Of a stretch of DNA of 64,000 nucleotides, positions 36,801-44,573 are shown one piece after another. The position numbers and the translations under genes are program-made. Every line of letters starts with the position of its first letter. Position 1 is the stretch's first letter. Below the pieces are notes generated by a model, which ran no database searches, was not told the origin of the DNA, and was given only the letters and a program-made list of their open reading frames with translations. Location: the NCBI RefSeq assembly GCF_020510425.1, contig NZ_JAHBAH010000001.1, forward strand, positions 1,488,001 to 1,552,000. The letters are read 5' to 3'. The stretch is from Quatrionicoccus australiensis. GTDB taxonomy: Bacteria > Pseudomonadota > Gammaproteobacteria > Burkholderiales > Rhodocyclaceae.

Positions 36801-37189
36801 TGAGCGATACGCCTTGGCGCATAGTATTAGCTGCAGACGAATCCGAGGCACTAGGCCATACCTCGACCCTAATGACAGGACAAAGCGATGTTCAAGGCAA
36901 ACTCACCTTATCGTCAGAACAGGAAAAGCAGCTTGCAGAAGCCCACTCCTCTGGCAAAGGAGTTTGGGTGCTATTTGAAGGACAGGTTAAGCAACTCGAA
37001 GTAACCAAGGAACGCCAGGGATGGACGGACCAGCAGAAACTTGAGCATGCCCTCGATTCTTTGGGTTTTGCAGATTGTTTTGGCGTTGCTGCCGATGCGG
37101 ACAGTAGCGCGTTTGCGGCACCGTTGGCTCGTGGTGAATTGGGCAATACCACCAACGCGATATTCGATAAATTCAAGAAAGGCGTGTAA
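33869..37189 (+). CDS. vgrG: T6SS spike protein VgrG (copy 2) with C-terminal extension
   Basis: Protein of 1106 aa from ATG 33869; an ATG at 33917 (MPSLFSSEKRL) is an equally good start. Order: gp27-like base (about 20-400), gp5 OB-fold (WRPLLADAAG near 435, GRVKVRFSWQ near 490), the YNQLLFDDSDQQQRVQLKST segment near 627, a DUF2345-type domain (about 790-935) and a 160-residue extension from about 945. The extension (SNPFETTTPRFDFKLTD, TPWRIVLAADESEALGHTS) resembles the small beta-domains some VgrGs use to hold lipase effectors, as EAEC VgrG1 does for Tle1. The stop overlaps the PLD start (TAATG). Confidence 0.95.
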   Translation: MHFSQRHHFNSALTTTMPSLFSSEKRLFDLRWRNDNSLNFQVEAWWGREVLSGGFELCIDLLSTDAFIELKRMLGQPVTLLSSLSDGTRSGRSGQVRSVVKQGADGGFARYRITVVPWSWLLTRGRHNRVFQEKTLIEIVEAAFADYADHAAWHWSDEVASFMADARKRSYCVQYRESDYAFISRLLAEEGLGWCIEEDDKAPAGHRLRIFADSQSFPEDALSEHANGGQGIRFHRADSQEDQDAIVAFGVHHQLSVSIASAYSFDYKRKSSVAVSVPTAQPQGGERAPVLESYDDPGLYAFASRAEAERYQRLIMEAFEARYQSFLGRGTVRTLRPGSCFDLVDAPQAKGGEAERRFAVLGVTHVGINNLSGEAMNAVAERLANGKFLNADADALATEDALSPVHAPTHLPDTLLKLAAERGYANSFESQPGKCPWRPLLADAAGTRINPRPTVAGPISAIVVGPQGETSPNGADELWCDALGRVKVRFSWQLAEAEDDKSTCWVRVVSRQSGPGMGWQWLPRIGQEVLLGFYGNDIDRPVVLGALFNGQGEGGVSPTTGGNAGKVADLTVFAASTDQQPSAQGNLASGNSPAWHGGASESHGHAAALSGFKSKEFGASGATAGYNQLLFDDSDQQQRVQLKSTQHTSELNLGHLIHQADNYRGSFRGIGAELRTDAWGALRGGRGVIMTNWRQDTPGEPAGDIASGRALLKQAATLADTLSNAAGTHQSVTLACSIGTTGKDQSAIDPKAAPLKALVTVAGGMVDAKEPSTAYSDAQGKNTATNQGKVPHLTDAAFIQAGKAGLGLVAGQQLQFANGETIVLASGRDSNFAVAGQARFHSGQAIGLLAGAIQPGEGNTGIKLIAAKDDLDLQAQSDEMKFLAKKEMKLVAASANIDFAAAKKIHLAVSGGASITIDGGITVQCPGTITVHASKKSFTGPAQMSYAFPHFPSNPFETTTPRFDFKLTDMPGPDGAALSDTPWRIVLAADESEALGHTSTLMTGQSDVQGKLTLSSEQEKQLAEAHSSGKGVWVLFEGQVKQLEVTKERQGWTDQQKLEHALDSLGFADCFGVAADADSSAFAAPLARGELGNTTNAIFDKFKKGV

Positions 37190-39639
37190 TGGCAAAGCCC
37201 CGCTCAACAGTCCATCAAATTATCGGAACAGATGGCAAGCCCCATACTGCCACAGGTTGTTTTAACCCTTGGATCGGCAGTGGCCCTGACGTATTTGCCA
37301 TGCCTCGAAATGGCAACAAGGCGATTCCGCTTTTGTCCGGAAAAGCCTATTTCGCTGATTTGATTACCAGCGTTGATGCAGCGCAGAGCGAGGTATTAAT
37401 TCTCGGCTGGCAAGTGTCGTGGGATGCGCTGCTTGCACCCAGTGTTCGCTTATACGATCTGGTATACCGAAATGCCAAGCGCGGGATAAAGTTTTACATC
37501 ATGCCCTGGAACGACACCAATCCGGTCCAAACTTACGATGACCAGACACGAATCGTTCTCGCGGACATCAACAAGCGCCTGGGCTTAACAGGTGACAAAG
37601 CAGTTATCCACGTTTTGTTGTCAGGATCATTTGCCGGGACCAACAATGATTATTTCAGCCATCATCAGAAATGCATCGTGGTGGACCGCAAAATCGGATA
37701 TATGGGCGGCATCGATTTATCTTATGGGCGTTACGATAATGCTGCCTATCCCCTCAAGCCCGACGCTGACGGGCGCGCCGCCCTGAATCGTTATAACCCT
37801 TGCATTGCCTGGGTTAAGCCGCTCAAAGAGAGTGATGTGGTGGACCCGGATTTGATGTCGGGGGTTGCCGATAATGCTCGGCCAAGTGTGTGGCAAGCCA
37901 TGGGCAATGGCATGGCGGGAATGGCAACACCTACGGCGCAGGCTGCTGACGACCGCAGCCCGGCTGAACGGACTTCGGACAAAGCCTTCAATGGGGGATG
38001 GCAAGCGCCCTATCAAGACAATGCGGCTTGGCGAAATTCTCACAGCACGGATGCCAATACGCTGGACCTGACCACCCTGGATGAGCGCATGCAGCCTCGT
38101 ATGCCATGGCAAGATGTCCATTGTCGTATCGAAGGGCCGGTCGTCTCGGACATGGTGCGCAATTTTGTGGTGCGCTGGAATATCGGTAGCAAAAGCAAGT
38201 TGTCTTTGCCGGACAGCCCTGCCTCATACCCCAAAGCAGGCTCGGCACGGATTCAGTTTTTACGTAGCGCCCCCGCGGCGATGCGCATCAAAGAATACGC
38301 GGCGGCAGACAAGGATGCCTTTGCCGCTCCGCCCACCGGAGATGACAGAGGCATTCAGCAAGCAATGGTGCGCCTCATCGAGAACGCAGCCCATTTCGTT
38401 TATATCGAAAGTCAGTTTTTTGTGTCGGATTTTGGGAAGCCACAAACCGAACCCAAGGATCAGCTTAGTCCTGTCGGGAAATTTATCGAACGCAGTTCCA
38501 AGGGCATCGGTAAAGGCACAGTGGCCATTGTTCGCCAAGCGGATGACCTCAGCAGTGCTGCAATGGATCAAACCCCGCAAAACGGCGTATGTCTCGCCCT
38601 CATCGCTCGGATTCAACAAGCGATATTCGATGCGACGAAACCCAGTCTCCATGTGTACGTCACCTTACCGGTTCACCCGGAAGGCGACTTAATGAGGCAC
38701 TCCATTGCGGCACAGGTGTATTGGACCATGCAAAGCATTTCCAACGGGAGCCATAGCCTCCTGAATGGGATTCGCCGGGCACTTAAAGCCAAGGAGTTGA
38801 AGGACAAAAACAAGCCTTACGAGGCAGTACTGAAAGATCCAAATAACAAGGAATACGAAAAAATTCCAGTCGAGGCTTGCGAACGCTACGTTACGTTTTT
38901 GAACCTGCGTAATTGGGAAAAAATCGGCCAAAACTACGTAACCGAGCAAATCTACATTCACAGCAAACTGATGGTCGTCGACGACCGCTTTGCCCTGCTG
39001 GGCAGCGCCAACGTCAATGACCGCAGCCTGTTGGGCGAACGCGATTCGGAAATTGCCGTACTTGTGATCGATACCGACACCAGCCAATGCGATGTGGGAA
39101 CGGGAAGCAAAAAGCCGGTACGTACCTTCGCCCGCGACTTGCGCGTGGGCGTCTGGAAAAAGATTTTCGGCATTACCGGCAATGTTCGACCAGCAAGCCA
39201 TTTGAAACAGGCCATTGAGCAACCAGCTAATCCGGCGAGTTGGCAGGCCATTCAGAAGCAGGCCAAGGCCAATGCTGATGCTTATGAAAAAGCGTTTCCG
39301 TTTGTGCCGAGAAATTGGTCGGGGGCTAAGGATCAGAATGACAAGCCTATTCCTAGTAGCCTTCTTCCGCCCTGGGTTGGCAACAAACTTGCCTCGCCCA
39401 TGCCCAGCCAGCCGGAATTCTGGCAAAAGCCGCAATTCAAGGCGGACGGTGTTGCCGGCCTGAATAGCATCAAAGGCTTCATCACCGCGCTGCCGATCCA
39501 TTGGGCAGAAAAAGAGAATCTGGATTTCAAGCTACCAACCCCAATTCTGGTTCGGAACAATTCGCCGGCAGGTGATGCGTTGAAACCCGACACCACTACA
39601 GCAGTTGCAGCAACAGAAAGAGCGACCGATGCGGCATGA
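37189..39639 (+). CDS. T6SS phospholipase D effector (Tle5 type)
   Basis: Protein of 816 aa with two HKD motifs: SHHQKCIVVDRKIGYMGGID near 162-181 and IHSKLMVVDDRFALLGSAN near 588-606, the second followed by VNDRSLLGERDSE. These are the phospholipase D catalytic halves; Tle5-class effectors such as Pseudomonas PldA degrade phosphatidylethanolamine in target membranes. No signal peptide. Overlap with the vgrG2 stop (TAATG) shows it is the cargo of VgrG2. Its own 3' end overlaps the Tli4-like immunity gene by 11 bp. Confidence 0.93.
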   Translation: MAKPRSTVHQIIGTDGKPHTATGCFNPWIGSGPDVFAMPRNGNKAIPLLSGKAYFADLITSVDAAQSEVLILGWQVSWDALLAPSVRLYDLVYRNAKRGIKFYIMPWNDTNPVQTYDDQTRIVLADINKRLGLTGDKAVIHVLLSGSFAGTNNDYFSHHQKCIVVDRKIGYMGGIDLSYGRYDNAAYPLKPDADGRAALNRYNPCIAWVKPLKESDVVDPDLMSGVADNARPSVWQAMGNGMAGMATPTAQAADDRSPAERTSDKAFNGGWQAPYQDNAAWRNSHSTDANTLDLTTLDERMQPRMPWQDVHCRIEGPVVSDMVRNFVVRWNIGSKSKLSLPDSPASYPKAGSARIQFLRSAPAAMRIKEYAAADKDAFAAPPTGDDRGIQQAMVRLIENAAHFVYIESQFFVSDFGKPQTEPKDQLSPVGKFIERSSKGIGKGTVAIVRQADDLSSAAMDQTPQNGVCLALIARIQQAIFDATKPSLHVYVTLPVHPEGDLMRHSIAAQVYWTMQSISNGSHSLLNGIRRALKAKELKDKNKPYEAVLKDPNNKEYEKIPVEACERYVTFLNLRNWEKIGQNYVTEQIYIHSKLMVVDDRFALLGSANVNDRSLLGERDSEIAVLVIDTDTSQCDVGTGSKKPVRTFARDLRVGVWKKIFGITGNVRPASHLKQAIEQPANPASWQAIQKQAKANADAYEKAFPFVPRNWSGAKDQNDKPIPSSLLPPWVGNKLASPMPSQPEFWQKPQFKADGVAGLNSIKGFITALPIHWAEKENLDFKLPTPILVRNNSPAGDALKPDTTTAVAATERATDAA

Positions 39640-40708
39640 GTGGATGACGTTGTTGGTGGCATTGGTCTGTGGGAGTGCAGATTGCTCGGAAACAGCACCA
39701 CCTGAATGGAAGAAGGATTGTGTCGGTCGCTTGCAACTGGCTTTGCCTAGTGAAGCGGATCACGGCGCTTTTCTGGGTAACGAACGCTTCAAAGTCCGAT
39801 ACGGCCAGCCTGAACCGCGCTTCCCTGATGGTGATGAAGCCGATTGGACGGCGTTTTCGGTTGGTGATATTACTCACCCGCTAACAAAAGCGGAAAAAGT
39901 TGATGCGCTAGTTGCGTTAAAAAAGATAAAAGCAAGCGTTATTAGAACTTACAAGACTGAGGAAAAAATCGTAGTTCAAGCTTGGCCCGTCGGCAAGCAG
40001 GATGGTATGGGTTGGATTGCGCCAAACCGTAGAATTACGTTAAATATTTTTGTTGGCGATACACTTTTTTCGTGGTCACAAACGTCGGAGGACGCGGCTG
40101 AATTTGTAGGAGTTCAACGAAATGCAAGAAATATCGTTGATGGCCTGCGCCCACGCCCGCTATTCGACGTTCCAGCGGAAACAGGCCTTTGTCTGCCCTA
40201 TGTTTTCATTCCGGATAACGGGCAGGAAAAGCATGCTATCGCAATGACCTACCGCCTGCAGGAACATCCAGATATCACGATTAATCTCAAGAGCGAAACT
40301 GCTGCAGTCACACCTAAACCCGGCGATCCCATCAGGCCGGAGGTGGTTACCAACGAATACCAGATCGATGAGTATTGGAATGGCCGAACCACCGCAACAG
40401 CCGGGCTTCATTCAGCCAAGTCACGTTGGCGTTTTCCTTCAAAGCGCCCAATCCATTTAGCCGCCAAATCCGGACTGGAAACATTCGTTGCCGTCGTCCG
40501 AAAAAAAGGCGCCGACGAAGACTATATCTATCATGCCGTTGCCCGAGGCAACCCGGACACCCCGGAAACAGCACCTGATATTCGCCTTGTCATCGAACAA
40601 AAGCGAGAAAACGCCATCAAGCGCGGTATCAAGCCTTTGGCGCAGGACGAGGTACTAAAACTCGCCAAACAAATCGCCGCCAGCATTACCGTTCGAGTGG
40701 AGAAGTGA
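39629..40708 (+). CDS. Tli4-family-like periplasmic immunity protein, copy 1
   Basis: Protein of 359 aa from the ATG at 39629, which overlaps the PLD effector stop. The N-terminus has a short signal with a possible lipoprotein Cys (VALVCGSADCSE). The body (CVGRLQLALPSEADHGAF, GLCLPYVFIPDNGQEKHAI, KSGLETFVAVVRKKGADEDY) resembles T6SS immunity proteins of the Tli4 family, which block lipase effectors in the periplasm. Overlap with the effector makes it the likeliest partner of this PLD. A paralog lies at 44563-45636. Confidence 0.75.
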   Translation: MRHEWMTLLVALVCGSADCSETAPPEWKKDCVGRLQLALPSEADHGAFLGNERFKVRYGQPEPRFPDGDEADWTAFSVGDITHPLTKAEKVDALVALKKIKASVIRTYKTEEKIVVQAWPVGKQDGMGWIAPNRRITLNIFVGDTLFSWSQTSEDAAEFVGVQRNARNIVDGLRPRPLFDVPAETGLCLPYVFIPDNGQEKHAIAMTYRLQEHPDITINLKSETAAVTPKPGDPIRPEVVTNEYQIDEYWNGRTTATAGLHSAKSRWRFPSKRPIHLAAKSGLETFVAVVRKKGADEDYIYHAVARGNPDTPETAPDIRLVIEQKRENAIKRGIKPLAQDEVLKLAKQIAASITVRVEK

Positions 40709-40779
40709 GTGTTAGACAGCAAACTAGGCCAAGCTCACATGACACTGCGCCCCGCAACTGAAGGTCAAATTACAACGCA

Positions 40780-41100
40780 ATGAACTTGAAAACAATCTTG
40801 CGAATAAGCTCATATTGTTTACTAATTGGAGCGATTGCTTACATAATCTACGGAGTACTCACCCCGTCCCAGGCTTGTGGCCATGGAGGTGGTATGTCAT
40901 GTATGGGCAATGGCATCGGGGAAGCAGTGATTCTTCTGGCAACTTCATTGGCTTTGCTTTTAGTTGCATCACTGCTAAATGCAATTGGATTTGCAGTTTC
41001 CTCGCCACCTCGAACGGGGTGGCGAAAGTTTGAGCTCGCCGCATTCCAAATTCCATTGATACTGATTGGAATAACTGCAATGCAGTTCTTTGTGCGGTGA
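40780..41100 (+). CDS. Small three-pass membrane protein, unknown
   Basis: Protein of 106 aa, not recognised. Three hydrophobic stretches (about 8-27, 46-75, 86-104) with a Cys/His/Gly-rich loop (SQACGHGGGMSCMGNG) between the first two. It lies in the cargo region between a Tli4-like gene and a vgrG/PLD chimera. It may be an extra immunity protein or a passenger; the metal-binding look of the loop is only suggestive. Confidence 0.5.
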   Translation: MNLKTILRISSYCLLIGAIAYIIYGVLTPSQACGHGGGMSCMGNGIGEAVILLATSLALLLVASLLNAIGFAVSSPPRTGWRKFELAAFQIPLILIGITAMQFFVR

Positions 41101-41170
41101 TTCCCCCGGAAAAGTTAACCGAGCCTCAAGCTTCTGTGATGAGCCACATGATTTGCTACGGTCAATTTCC

Positions 41171-41208
41171 AATTTTGGCCGTTTTTTCCGGTTGACCGTG
41201 GCAATCAC
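41171..41208 (+). repeat. Interspersed GGTTGACCG element before vgrG fragment C
   Basis: Sequence running from AATTTTGGCCG through a T-run to CCGGTTGACCGTGGCAATCAC. It is identical to 43960-43998 over about 37 bp apart from one or two bases. A CGGTCAA at 41159-41165 upstream makes TTGACCG/CGGTCAA an imperfect inverted pair. The vgrG piece starts at its right end. Confidence 0.75.
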
Positions 41209-41674
41209 TGGCCGACGCACCGCCTTCGTCTCCCGCCTGCTCACCAAAGAAGGCCTGGGCTGGTGTATTGAAGAGGATGACAAGGCCCCCGCCGGGCATC
41301 GCCTGCGCATTTTTGCCGATAGCCAGTCTTTTCCCGAAGACGCCCTCTCTGAGCATGCCAATGGCGGCCAGGGTACCTTCCTGACCATCGGCAGCACCAA
41401 CATCAACACTCGCAGCATGCAGGTCGACAGCGAACTCAACGTCACCCACCACCGGCCCGAAGTCACCGGCCCGATTCGACAAAGGCTGTGGGGCGACCAT
41501 ACCCAGGGCCAGAGCGGGCAGGAGCCGATGGGGCAGGAGGGGATGGCGGCGGCGTATGAAAAGTGGGGAAAAATCATGACTCGAAACACTGACAACAAAG
41601 GCAAGAATAAAGTCCCCATCGCCCGCCTGGCCGCCTTCCTGCGTACAAATCCCGACCGCAGCAACAAGGATTAG
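41209..41674 (+). pseudogene. vgrG internal fragment C fused to the tail of another PLD effector
   Basis: 41217-41371 is nearly identical in DNA to vgrG2 around 34405-34560 (FVSRLLTKEGLGWCIEEDD, RIFADSQSFPEDALSEHANG). Then, without losing frame, it becomes GTFLTIGSTNINTRSMQVDS and RQRLWGDHTQGQSGQEPM, which is the region after the second HKD motif of a phospholipase D but unlike the PLD at 37189. It stops at 41672 just before a Sel1 immunity gene. The fusion has neither a whole spike nor a catalytic site. Confidence 0.85.
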
Positions 41675-41678
41675 CCCC

Positions 41679-42755
41679 ATGCCCTTTGCTTCGCCAACCT
41701 CCCGGCTATTGGCCGGCCTGCTGCTGATCCTGCCCCTGCTGGCCTGCCAGCCGGGCACCCACCACAAGACCAAGGAGCGCCCCGTGCCCGACATGCCCGA
41801 GATACAAGCCAAGCTGGCCTTCACCTGTGCCTACGAGAAAGACAAAATTCCGCCGCGCGATCCTGAAGCCGACCAGCTTTACAAGCATGCCCGCTGGCTT
41901 GCCAAAAGCAACATCCTCAAGAACGATCCGACCGTATATCCCGGCATCGAGCGCCTGATCCGCATCGCCACCGCCCATGGCCACGACAAGGCCAACCTCG
42001 AATTACGCCAGATGATCGGCAAGGGCCAGGCCGACAGCGACGACCCGGTCAAGAAAACTCTCGATCTCACAGAAGACCTGATCAAGCGCGGTATTCCCGG
42101 TGGCTACTACGACATGGGCCGCTACCTGGAACGCGGCTACGGCGTCAAGGAAGATCCCGAGCTGTCCCTGAAGTATTACCGCAAGGCTGCCGACCTCGGC
42201 AGCCCGGAGGGGCAATATCTGGTTGGCGGCAAGCTGGCCCCCATCGACATTGCCCCCCAAATCGCCCGGCAGATGCGCCGTTGTGCTGCCGAACAGGGGC
42301 ATGGAAAAGCGGGATTGGAATTGGGGGTCGATCTGCAGGCTGAGACGGAATTCACCGAAGCCCTGACCGCCTTCCAGTTGGGCGCAAAGGCTGGAAACTC
42401 CGGTGCGGCCTCGTTTCTTAAGGACGGTTTTAATGGGCCTGCGCCTACTGACGAATTGAATTATTTGGGCCAACAAAAAGACCCCGAGCGCGTTCGCCGT
42501 TACGAAGTGATCTGGGAGTTTCTCGCAAACTACGACTACCTCAACCCCAGCGTCCCCGAAATCGACCAGATCGTGCCCCTGCCGCCGGCCAAGCTCCCCC
42601 CGTGGGACGGCAAGCTGCAATGGCTGGAAGCCCACAAGGCCAACCTGCCGCCACCCTTGCCCAGCGAAGAACGCATCGCCGAAATGGCCCGTGCCAAGGG
42701 TCTAGACCCGAAGACCGGGCGGCTGCCGGTATTGATCACTGGCAAGGTGCGCTGA
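41679..42755 (+). CDS. Sel1-repeat lipoprotein, putative PLD immunity, copy 1
   Basis: Protein of 358 aa. Lipoprotein signal LLILPLLACQ (Cys near residue 24), then Sel1/TPR-like repeats (GGYYDMGRYLERGYGVKEDP, LKYYRKAADLGSPEGQYLVG, CAAEQGHGKAGLELG) and a conserved C-terminal block (PEIDQIVPLPPAKLPPWDGK). Sel1-repeat proteins are known as immunity partners of T6SS PLD effectors. It directly follows the PLD-tail chimera, so it probably protected against that lost PLD. Start ATG 41679, 4 bp after the chimera stop; its stop overlaps the next gene as TGATG. Confidence 0.75.
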   Translation: MPFASPTSRLLAGLLLILPLLACQPGTHHKTKERPVPDMPEIQAKLAFTCAYEKDKIPPRDPEADQLYKHARWLAKSNILKNDPTVYPGIERLIRIATAHGHDKANLELRQMIGKGQADSDDPVKKTLDLTEDLIKRGIPGGYYDMGRYLERGYGVKEDPELSLKYYRKAADLGSPEGQYLVGGKLAPIDIAPQIARQMRRCAAEQGHGKAGLELGVDLQAETEFTEALTAFQLGAKAGNSGAASFLKDGFNGPAPTDELNYLGQQKDPERVRRYEVIWEFLANYDYLNPSVPEIDQIVPLPPAKLPPWDGKLQWLEAHKANLPPPLPSEERIAEMARAKGLDPKTGRLPVLITGKVR

Positions 42756-43879
42756 TGTCAGTGATGAATTTGAATATCACCAAAATCGGTATTGGAAATT
42801 GGCGATTTCGGACGCTCATATGCCAGTTCGCGCTAATACTCGGGCTTGCCCTTTCGCTTACAGTTGATGCCGGTGCTGGCACAGCAACAGAACGTACCGT
42901 AGCAAATTTGCCGGATATTCGTCTCGATGCATCATTTTCGTGTGTCAATGCGAAAATCGCCACTGCAGTTCCCGGTGAGGCTGAGCAACTCTACGAATAC
43001 GCGCGTTGGCTAAGGCGTAGTGAGAGTCAGGAATATAGCGCTGAACTCGAAAGCAGGATCGAGAGCTTTTATCGCATTGCTTGGGCCTATGGTCATGACA
43101 AGGCTGGTCGGGCTTTGCGATACATGCTCGGCGAGGGGCACGACCTCAACCAAGATTCTGTAGCCGAAACCTTGGACCTCATAGGAGAAGCGATCCGCCG
43201 AGACAGTCCCGACGGATTTTTCGATATGGGCCGCTTTCTTGCTAGCGGCCGTGGCGTTCGCCTTGATAACGAACTGTCCTGGAAGTACTACCGCAAGTCC
43301 GCAGATCTTGGCAGTCCGCAAGGATTGGATTTGATGGGAGAGGCGCTGACGAACTACGGATCTCCGAGTAGCGAGAATATTGCGACAGGTTTCAAAATGC
43401 TCCGTTGTGCCGCTGAACAAGGGCATGGTCAAGCGGCGCGAAAGCTTGCAATGGCGTTGAAAGCCGAAAAACGCCATGCCGAGGCACTGAAAATTTTCCA
43501 GCTTGGTGTTCGTAATGGCAATGCAAGGTCAGCGTCATTTTTGCGGGCCTACATGAGCGGCCCTGCGCCTGATAGCGACTTGTATTATCCGGCACTCAAA
43601 AAAGATACTGAGCGCGAGCGCCGCTATGCTGCTATTGGTGCGATTCTTTCCGAATATCGCGAATACGGCGCCACTGTCCCCGAAATTGACCAGATCGTGC
43701 CCTTGCCACCGGCCAAGCTTCCCCCTTGGGACGGCAAGCTGCAATGGCTGGAAGCCCACAAGGCCAACCTGCCGCCGCCGTTGCCGAGCGAAGAGCACAT
43801 TGCCGAAATGGCCCGCGCCAAGGGCCTGGACCCGAAGACCGGGCGACCACTGGTGTCGAGCGCGGTGAAGGGGCGCTGA
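42755..43879 (+). CDS. Sel1-repeat protein, putative PLD immunity, copy 2
   Basis: Protein of 374 aa from the ATG at 42755 (overlap TGATG with copy 1); a second ATG is at 42764. The frame continues upstream but that is shadow of copy 1. An N-terminal signal segment (CQFALILGLALSLTVDAG) precedes Sel1 repeats (GFFDMGRFLASGRGVRLDN, WKYYRKSADLGSPQGLDL, CAAEQGHGQAARKLA). The last 75 residues are almost identical in DNA to copy 1 while the rest is clearly diverged. Export and role as immunity protein are inferred. Confidence 0.75.
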   Translation: MSVMNLNITKIGIGNWRFRTLICQFALILGLALSLTVDAGAGTATERTVANLPDIRLDASFSCVNAKIATAVPGEAEQLYEYARWLRRSESQEYSAELESRIESFYRIAWAYGHDKAGRALRYMLGEGHDLNQDSVAETLDLIGEAIRRDSPDGFFDMGRFLASGRGVRLDNELSWKYYRKSADLGSPQGLDLMGEALTNYGSPSSENIATGFKMLRCAAEQGHGQAARKLAMALKAEKRHAEALKIFQLGVRNGNARSASFLRAYMSGPAPDSDLYYPALKKDTERERRYAAIGAILSEYREYGATVPEIDQIVPLPPAKLPPWDGKLQWLEAHKANLPPPLPSEEHIAEMARAKGLDPKTGRPLVSSAVKGR

Positions 43880-43959
43880 AAGGATGAATCGGCTTCGGGA
43901 CTTTCTTCTTGCTGCCATGCTCGCCCGCCAGCTAGACACCACCCAGCCATTTCCATTTT

Positions 43960-43998
43960 ATTTTTGGCCGTTTTTTCCGGTTGACCGTGGCAATCACC
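43960..43998 (+). repeat. Interspersed GGTTGACCG element before vgrG fragment D
   Basis: Direct copy of 41171-41208 with one or two base differences: ATTTTTGGCCG, T-run, CCGGTTGACCGTGGCAATCACC. The vgrG-derived sequence begins just to its right, as at 41209. Confidence 0.75.
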
Positions 43999-44573
43999 GC
44001 CCGCCGCCCTGTGTCGAAGCGCCAGCCCGTCACCTTGCTCACCAGCCTCTCCGACGGCACGCGCAGCGGGCGCCGGTGCTTGAATCCTACGATGACCCCG
44101 GCCTCTATGCCTTTGCCAGCAACGCTGAGGCCGAGCGTTATCAGCGTCTGATCATGGAAGCCTTCGAGAGCGGCCAAGACAGCAACTTCGCCATCACCGA
44201 CAAGGCCAGAATCCATGCCGGCCAGGCCATCGGCCTCCTGGCCGGCGCCATACAGGCCAGCGAAGGCAACACCAGCATCAAGCTCATCGCCGCGAAAGAC
44301 GACATCGACTTGCAGGCGCAGAGCGACGAGATGAAGTTCCAATCCAAGAAGAACATGAAGCTGGTGTCAGCCAATGCGAACATCGACTTCGCGGCGGCGA
44401 AGAAGGGAGATTATGCGTTGCCAAAAGTCCCCAGCAACCCATTTGAAACCATGGCACCGCACTTTGATTTCAAGCTGACAGATACGCGTGCCAAAGATGT
44501 GCTGAAAAAAGAGCCTGCGGCGGCGGTTGCTTCGGTGACTACAGGTCTTCAGGGGCAATCCGATGCGGCGTAA
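43999..44573 (+). pseudogene. vgrG fragment D with internal deletions
   Basis: Three separated parts of a vgrG2-like gene are joined. The first is CAGCCCGTCACC... up to 44069 (out of frame with what follows); next comes APVLESYDDPGLYAFASNAE to 44168; then SGQDSNFAITDKARIHAGQA and SNPFETMAPHFDFKLTDTRA, from the DUF2345 domain and C-terminal extension. Junctions fall at short shared words (AGCGGGCG in vgrG2 at about 34136 and 34728; CGAG at the second). The stop at 44571 overlaps the Tli4-like copy 2 start just as the PLD stop overlaps copy 1. Confidence 0.85.
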
